Source: Fibrobacter sp.
GTDB taxonomy: Bacteria; Fibrobacterota; Fibrobacteria; Fibrobacterales; Fibrobacteraceae
Reading direction: 5' to 3'
NCBI GenBank assembly: GCA_024399035.1
Contig: JAKSID010000004.1
Span: 33,482 to 97,481, forward strand
Length of the DNA: 64,000 nt
Below, in pieces: positions 59,918 through 64,000 of this stretch. Position 1 is the first letter of the stretch; every line of letters starts with the position of its first letter. Below the pieces are notes generated by a model that saw nothing but the letters and a program-made list of their open reading frames with translations, ran no database searches and was not told the origin of the DNA. Position numbers and translations under genes: made by a program.

Positions 59918-60705
59918 TTTACGAACGTCAACCTGGTGTGCCGAAATTTGAAAGCGATGTTTTCTCTTCGGAACATCGCGATTATGTGGTGCTGATTCCG
60001 ATTATCAATGAAGGTAACCGCATTATCCATGAACTGGAACGGGCCCAAAAGGCAGGCGTGGCTTCTGTTGCAGACATTGTCATTTGCGATGGAGGCTCTA
60101 CGGATGGCTGCACTGAACGTGAACGCCTTATAAATCTTGGGGTAGCCGCGTTACTGACCAAGCGCGATGTAGGCAAACAGGGTGCTCAGCTCCGCATGGG
60201 CATCTGGTGGGCTCTGCAACAGGGCTACAAGGGCATCGTTACAATCGATGGTAACGACAAGGATAGTATTGAAGATGTTCCTCGCTTTATTGAAAAACTG
60301 GAAGCCGGTTATGATTTGATTCAAGGCTCCCGATTTGTGAAGGGTGGTGTGGCAATCAATACGCCGCTGAGTCGCTTGCTTGCTGTACGTTTGATGCATG
60401 CGCCTATTATTTCCTTGACGGCTCGCCAATGGTTTACGGATACCACTAACGCTTACCGCGGTTATTCGGTGCGATACTTGAAGGACGAACGAGTGGCTCC
60501 CTTGCGTGACGTCTTTGTTTCTTATGAACTTTTGGCTTATCTTTCGGTACGTGCCACGCAGTTGGGCTACAAGGCTTGTGAAATTCCCGTACTTCGTGCC
60601 TATCCTAAAAACGAGAAGACGCCCACAAAGATCAGCCCTCTCAAGGGAAACTGGAACCTTTTGAAAATTCTTTTCAAGAATCTGTTTGGAGTCTACAATC
60701 CCTAA
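59914..60705 (+). CDS. Family 2 glycosyltransferase
   Basis: 263 residues. GT2 fold with the VVLIPIINEGNRI start, CDGGSTDG, and TIDGNDKD as the metal site. There are no clear transmembrane helices, so it is a cytoplasmic or peripheral enzyme. It resembles dolichyl-phosphate mannosyltransferase-type proteins. Its stop overlaps the following ATG (TAATG). Confidence 0.87.
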   Translation: MIYERQPGVPKFESDVFSSEHRDYVVLIPIINEGNRIIHELERAQKAGVASVADIVICDGGSTDGCTERERLINLGVAALLTKRDVGKQGAQLRMGIWWALQQGYKGIVTIDGNDKDSIEDVPRFIEKLEAGYDLIQGSRFVKGGVAINTPLSRLLAVRLMHAPIISLTARQWFTDTTNAYRGYSVRYLKDERVAPLRDVFVSYELLAYLSVRATQLGYKACEIPVLRAYPKNEKTPTKISPLKGNWNLLKILFKNLFGVYNP

Positions 60706-61064
60706 TGCTTGAATCGTTCAAGAAAAATCGGAAGGGCATTGCCGCCATGCTGGCTTCGGCTATCTGCGTTTGCGTTGGCCAGCTGCTCTGGAAAATGTCG
60801 GCGGATGCTGGCGTTGTTCCCATGATCATTGGCTTTGGCTTTTATGGGCTGGGTGCGTTCCTGATGATTTTTGGTTATCGTTTTGGCAAGCTTTCTGTGC
60901 TGCAGCCTATTTTAAGCGTTAACTATGTGCTGAGTATCGTGTTGGGATTTGTGGTTTTTGATGAGCCGATCCTGATCCAGAAATGCATTGGCGTTCTTGT
61001 GATTATGGTGGGCATTTGTCTGATTGCGGGCGGTGACGAAACATCCGAGGGGAACGAAAAATGA
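60705..61064 (+). CDS. Small EamA/SMR-type membrane protein (ArnE-like flippase subunit)
   Basis: 119 residues with four transmembrane helices, as in ArnE/ArnF and small multidrug resistance proteins. ArnE/F flip undecaprenyl-phosphate-aminoarabinose. The adjacent gene is a homologous half, so the two would form a heterodimeric flippase for this operon's lipid-linked sugar. Substrate is inferred from context. Confidence 0.8.
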   Translation: MLESFKKNRKGIAAMLASAICVCVGQLLWKMSADAGVVPMIIGFGFYGLGAFLMIFGYRFGKLSVLQPILSVNYVLSIVLGFVVFDEPILIQKCIGVLVIMVGICLIAGGDETSEGNEK

Positions 61065-61387
61065 TGTTGTACGTTTCTCTTGTGATTATGACTATGCTTG
61101 GCGCTGTGGCATCGCTCGCTCTGAAAAAGGCCTGCGGAGCTCAGGGGTTGTTGGCTATTGCCAAGAGCGGTTTTCTTTATGTAGGCGGTTTTTTGTATTT
61201 GAGTACCGCAGTTATCAACATAATTTTGCTGCGTTATTTGGATTATTCCGTGGTGCTCCCGTTCACATCTTTGACTTACGTTTGGTCAACCATTCTTTCT
61301 GCAAAGATTCTTAAAGAACATGTCTCTAAAAAACAAATGACAGGCCTTGCACTGATTGTGCTTGGGACCTGTCTTTTGATTCTGTAA
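61061..61387 (+). CDS. Small EamA/SMR-type membrane protein (ArnF-like flippase subunit)
   Basis: 108 residues, four transmembrane helices. It overlaps the preceding half by 4 bp (ATGA); ATG 61064 is also possible. It ends 12 bp from the convergent DHH phosphoesterase gene. Together with 60705-61064 it resembles the ArnE-ArnF pair. Confidence 0.8.
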   Translation: MMLYVSLVIMTMLGAVASLALKKACGAQGLLAIAKSGFLYVGGFLYLSTAVINIILLRYLDYSVVLPFTSLTYVWSTILSAKILKEHVSKKQMTGLALIVLGTCLLIL

Positions 61388-61399
61388 TTTATTGCTCAG

Positions 61400-62344
61400 T
61401 TACAGCTGTTTTGCAATAAGACCCACGATCTTTTCGATGGCTGCTTCGGGTGCCATGTCGGTGTCGCCACCCGCTGCGCGTACGTGGCCGCCCCCGCCGA
61501 ATTCACGGGCGATTGCGTTCACGTCTACTACGTAATTGGAACGCATGCTGATTTTGTATTTGCCATTGACAGGATAAAGGAATATTGTAACTTCGGTTCC
61601 ACCTACTTCGCGAAGCGTGTCGATGACGGTTCCAAGTTCCGAAGCCGTAATGCCGAACTTTTGCATTTCTTCTTCGGTAATGAAGGCGTGTACCACCTTG
61701 CCATCCAAAGCCAGCTTGCTGTTTTGCATTACGTAGCCGGTGGTGAGAGTTTGTTTGTAAGTGCGGGTGTAATAGGTGTCATTGATGATGCGAGCAAAGT
61801 CAATGCCCTTGTCGATCAAATCGCCTACCGCATTCATGGTACGTTTGCTGGTGCAGCTGAACTTGAAAGCGCCTGTGTCGTGAATGATGCCCAGGTAAAG
61901 GCTGTTGGCGGTGCTCTTGCTAACCTTTTCCTTGTCCAGTTGGTAGAAAAGAACTTCGCTGGCGGAACTTGCGTCCGGCTCCACGATGTTCACGTTGCAA
62001 AGGTTTAAGGGATTGCTGATATGATGGTCCACGTTGCAAGAGTATTTTGCCTTCTTGAAACATTCTGCGCCGTTGGCGCCAACGCGTTCAAAGGACGGGG
62101 TATCCATTAAAAAAGCCAAGTCTACTTCGCGGCCGTCGTATTCATGAACCACCTTGTCGGCGCCATTGATCAGGTTGTAGCTCGCAGGGAAACTTTCAAT
62201 GAAAACGGTTGCTTCAATTTCGGGGTAGTTGTCTTTGATGTAATTGTAGATGCCGAGAGTGGAACCGACGCAGTCTCCGTCGGGGCGCACGTGACCAAAG
62301 ATTGCCACGGTCTTTGCCTTACTCAGAATTTCATCAATAATCAT
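61400..62344 (-). CDS. DHH-family phosphoesterase (NrnA-like)
   Basis: 314 residues. DHH motif I GHVRPDGDCVGS, motif II FLMDTPSFERVG, DHH in NVDHHISN, and DHHA1 GGGGHVRAAGG at the C-terminus. NrnA-type enzymes degrade nanoRNA and pAp; c-di-AMP hydrolases are related but carry extra domains. ATG 62344 is chosen although the frame remains open upstream, because that upstream part is antisense to the hexomutase gene. Confidence 0.9.
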   Translation of the reverse strand: MIIDEILSKAKTVAIFGHVRPDGDCVGSTLGIYNYIKDNYPEIEATVFIESFPASYNLINGADKVVHEYDGREVDLAFLMDTPSFERVGANGAECFKKAKYSCNVDHHISNPLNLCNVNIVEPDASSASEVLFYQLDKEKVSKSTANSLYLGIIHDTGAFKFSCTSKRTMNAVGDLIDKGIDFARIINDTYYTRTYKQTLTTGYVMQNSKLALDGKVVHAFITEEEMQKFGITASELGTVIDTLREVGGTEVTIFLYPVNGKYKISMRSNYVVDVNAIAREFGGGGHVRAAGGDTDMAPEAAIEKIVGLIAKQL

Positions 62345-62419
62345 ATTCAATCCTTTTTTTACCCCAACAAAGATACAAAAAAGTTTTATCTTATTCCAAA
62401 ACAAATAAAAGGAAGTGTT

Positions 62420-63760
62420 ATGTCCAAGTTGATGCGTTCTATTTCGGGTATCCGCGGTATTGTTGGTGATACCCTGACCCCTCAAGTTTTGCAGAGCCAC
62501 GTTCGCGCATTCATCGAAATCACCAAGGCCAAGCGTATTGTTATTGGCCGCGATAGCCGCCCCACCGGCGATGCCATTGTGCAGTTCGTTTCTGGTGTGT
62601 GCCGCCTGGCAGGCGTTGACGTTGTAGACGTTGGCCTCAGCACTACACCTTCCGTAGAAATTCTTACTACCGAGATGAAGGCCGACGCAGGTATTATCAT
62701 TACTGCAAGCCACAATCCCCTGGAATGGAACGCTTTGAAGTTCTTGAACAACAAGGGCCTTTTCCTGGGTCCCGATGATGTGAAGAAACTTTTTGAATTG
62801 GCTGATGCCGACCAGATGAGTTATCCCGATTACCGCACCATGGGCAAGTACGAAGTGACTCCCGATGCAGATGGCGTTCATATCGATGGCACTTTGAAGA
62901 TTCCCTTTGTTGATGTGGAAGCTATTCGCGCTAAGAAGTTCAAGGTGGCTGTGGATGCCGTGAACGGTGCAGGCTCCTACATTGTGCCCCGCTTGTTGGA
63001 ACAGTTGGGCTGCGAAGTGGTCCGCATTCATTGCGAACCTAACGGTACGTTCCCCCGCGGTGCAGAACCTATTCCCGAAAATCTGGGCGACCTCCGCAAT
63101 GCTGTAAAGGCTAATGGCTGTGCAGTAGGCTTTGCTGTGGACCCGGATGCAGACCGCTGTGCTCTCGTTGATGGCCTGGGTCAGAGCATTGGCGAAGAAT
63201 ACACTCTCGCTATTGCAACCGAAGAAGTCCTTTCCCAGAAGAAGGGTTCTGTCTGTGTTAACTTGTCTACAAGCCGCATGAACGAAGATGTGGCTGCAAA
63301 GTATGGCTGCGAATTCAGCCGCGCCAAGGTGGGCGAAATTAACGTAAGCCTCCAGATGATTGAAAACGGTTGCATCATCGGTGGTGAAGGCAACGGCGGC
63401 GTGATTCTGCCGGCGCTTCATTACGGTCGCGACTCTCTGGTGGCTGCTGCTCTCGTTCTTAGCTGGATGGCACACCACGATGGCGGTCCGGAAAAGTTCG
63501 TTGCAGAAAATCCTGCATACGCAATGCCCAAGAAGAAGTTCGAATTGGGCGACAAAAAGGTTGCAGACATTCTGCCCAAGGTGAAGGAGGAATTCGCTGG
63601 CTGGACCATGGATGAACGTGACGGCCTCTGGCTGGGTTCTGAGAAGTCCTGGGTACACGTACGTGCCAGCAATACCGAGCCTGTAATCCGCGTGATTGCA
63701 GAAGCTCCCACTGCAGAAGAGGCCGAGGAACTTTGCGCTAAGGTGGAAAAACTTATTTAG
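62420..63760 (+). CDS. Phosphohexomutase (phosphoglucosamine/phosphomannomutase family)
   Basis: 446 residues. Phosphoserine Ser97 in TASHNP, metal loop DPDADR (241-246), sugar-binding loop GGEGNGG (321-327), and phosphate loop RASNTEP. It interconverts sugar-6-phosphate and sugar-1-phosphate. The GGEGNGG loop resembles archaeal-type GlmM-like enzymes more than the bacterial GGEQSGH form, so the exact sugar is unsure. AAGGAAG precedes the ATG. Its stop codon is inside a repeat. Confidence 0.92.
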   Translation: MSKLMRSISGIRGIVGDTLTPQVLQSHVRAFIEITKAKRIVIGRDSRPTGDAIVQFVSGVCRLAGVDVVDVGLSTTPSVEILTTEMKADAGIIITASHNPLEWNALKFLNNKGLFLGPDDVKKLFELADADQMSYPDYRTMGKYEVTPDADGVHIDGTLKIPFVDVEAIRAKKFKVAVDAVNGAGSYIVPRLLEQLGCEVVRIHCEPNGTFPRGAEPIPENLGDLRNAVKANGCAVGFAVDPDADRCALVDGLGQSIGEEYTLAIATEEVLSQKKGSVCVNLSTSRMNEDVAAKYGCEFSRAKVGEINVSLQMIENGCIIGGEGNGGVILPALHYGRDSLVAAALVLSWMAHHDGGPEKFVAENPAYAMPKKKFELGDKKVADILPKVKEEFAGWTMDERDGLWLGSEKSWVHVRASNTEPVIRVIAEAPTAEEAEELCAKVEKLI

Positions 63761-63875
63761 ATGCAAAGGGGTTACCACACGTCCACATAGTGGATGAAGC
63801 ATTTGTTAGTGCTTTAGCACTTACAAAGACTTGTCCCCTATGGGGATAATTCTCACTAAGGGCTAAAGCCCTAAG
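63759..63875 (+). repeat. Interspersed-repeat mosaic with inverted, diverged copy of the 64-bp element
   Basis: It begins with the 20 bp shared with 23021-23040. Then 63781-63840 is the reverse-complement relative of copies A and B, with paired changes that keep the stems (TTAGTGC-TTTA-GCACTTA). A further hairpin, CTAAGGGC-TAAA-GCCCTAAG, is at 63856-63875. Confidence 0.75.
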
Positions 63876-63897
63876 TGTTCATTTACCTTTGGCTGGT

Positions 63898-63932
63898 GTC
63901 ATTGCGAGCCCGTAGGGCGTGGCAATCGAAGC
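63898..63932 (+). repeat. GTCAT-family hairpin repeat (ATTGC/GCAAT stem)
   Basis: Identical to the element at 22964-22998. The remaining bases to 64000 contain GGCGA/TCGCC pairing but no recognisable gene. Confidence 0.9.
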
Positions 63933-64000
63933 ATGAAAATAAATGGGCGAATTTAAGTCGCCAAGTAAATTTGTTTAACTTGCCTAGAAATATACTCTAA

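Noticed and set aside
61400..63802. An 800-codon minus-strand frame ending in the DHH protein
   Set aside because: Only the last 314 codons encode the DHH protein; the rest is antisense to the hexomutase gene at 62420-63760.

Overview
The window reads as chromosomal DNA of a Fibrobacter-like bacterium (phylum Fibrobacterota). The best clue is the lipoprotein at 48999-49634, which carries the FISUMP domain (Fibrobacter succinogenes major paralogous domain). An envelope with LptABC, TonB/ExbBD, a TonB-dependent receptor and many lipoproteins, and the frequent GTG and TTG starts, fit a Gram-negative rumen or gut fibrobacter. No rRNA, IS element, prophage or CRISPR array is visible. There is one tRNA, tRNA-Ser(GCT) at 17388-17476.

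Layout. 1-7.5 kb is accessory: the start of a very large unknown protein (leftward, cut by the window edge), a divergent small membrane protein, and two paralogous unknown proteins with a small coiled-coil gene between them; then a leftward, possibly sigma-like gene with a long structured leader. 7.5-12.5 kb holds a DUF4153 membrane protein, NhaA, a GIY-YIG protein, an XRE regulator and a TauE/SafE exporter. 12.5-17.3 kb is a leftward operon of a class A penicillin-binding protein, a secreted low-complexity helical protein and the TauE exporter. 18-26.3 kb is the conserved lptC-lptA-lptB-rpoN-hpf block, followed by hprK (where proteobacteria have ptsN), an MCE/MlaD protein and a DksA-like protein. 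27.7-33.7 kb is a signalling block: Cache hybrid histidine kinase, degenerate hybrid kinase, Nudix hydrolase, diguanylate cyclase. 33.9-37.8 kb has MetY, a GNAT acetyltransferase, a Ser/Thr kinase and an EamA exporter. 37.9-45.7 kb is an ECF sigma/anti-sigma pair with a secreted caspase-fold protein, followed by a TonB-dependent receptor and a DUF4249 lipoprotein. 45.8-51.9 kb is an energising operon like the Vibrio TonB2 system (DUF3450, extended ExbB, ExbB, ExbD, TonB, TPR) with a FISUMP lipoprotein inserted. 53.2-61.4 kb is a glycan-assembly operon, followed by a convergent DHH phosphoesterase and a phosphohexomutase.

How the parts connect. The receptor and DUF4249 lipoprotein lie directly upstream of the TonB operon that could energise them. 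The lpt, MCE and PBP genes are envelope-building functions. The glycan operon and the hexomutase could share a sugar-nucleotide supply. Two diguanylate cyclases and two hybrid kinases point to dense signalling.

Two features cut across regions. First, short palindromic repeats (outer motif GTCAT..., swappable 5-bp stem) occur in many intergenic gaps and in several reading frames, where they supply parts of signal peptides, a linker and a C-terminus. Second, a recurrent promoter pattern, TTGACA-17 bp-GATATAAT or close variants, is seen at six places. All calls come from reading the sequence; no database search was run.
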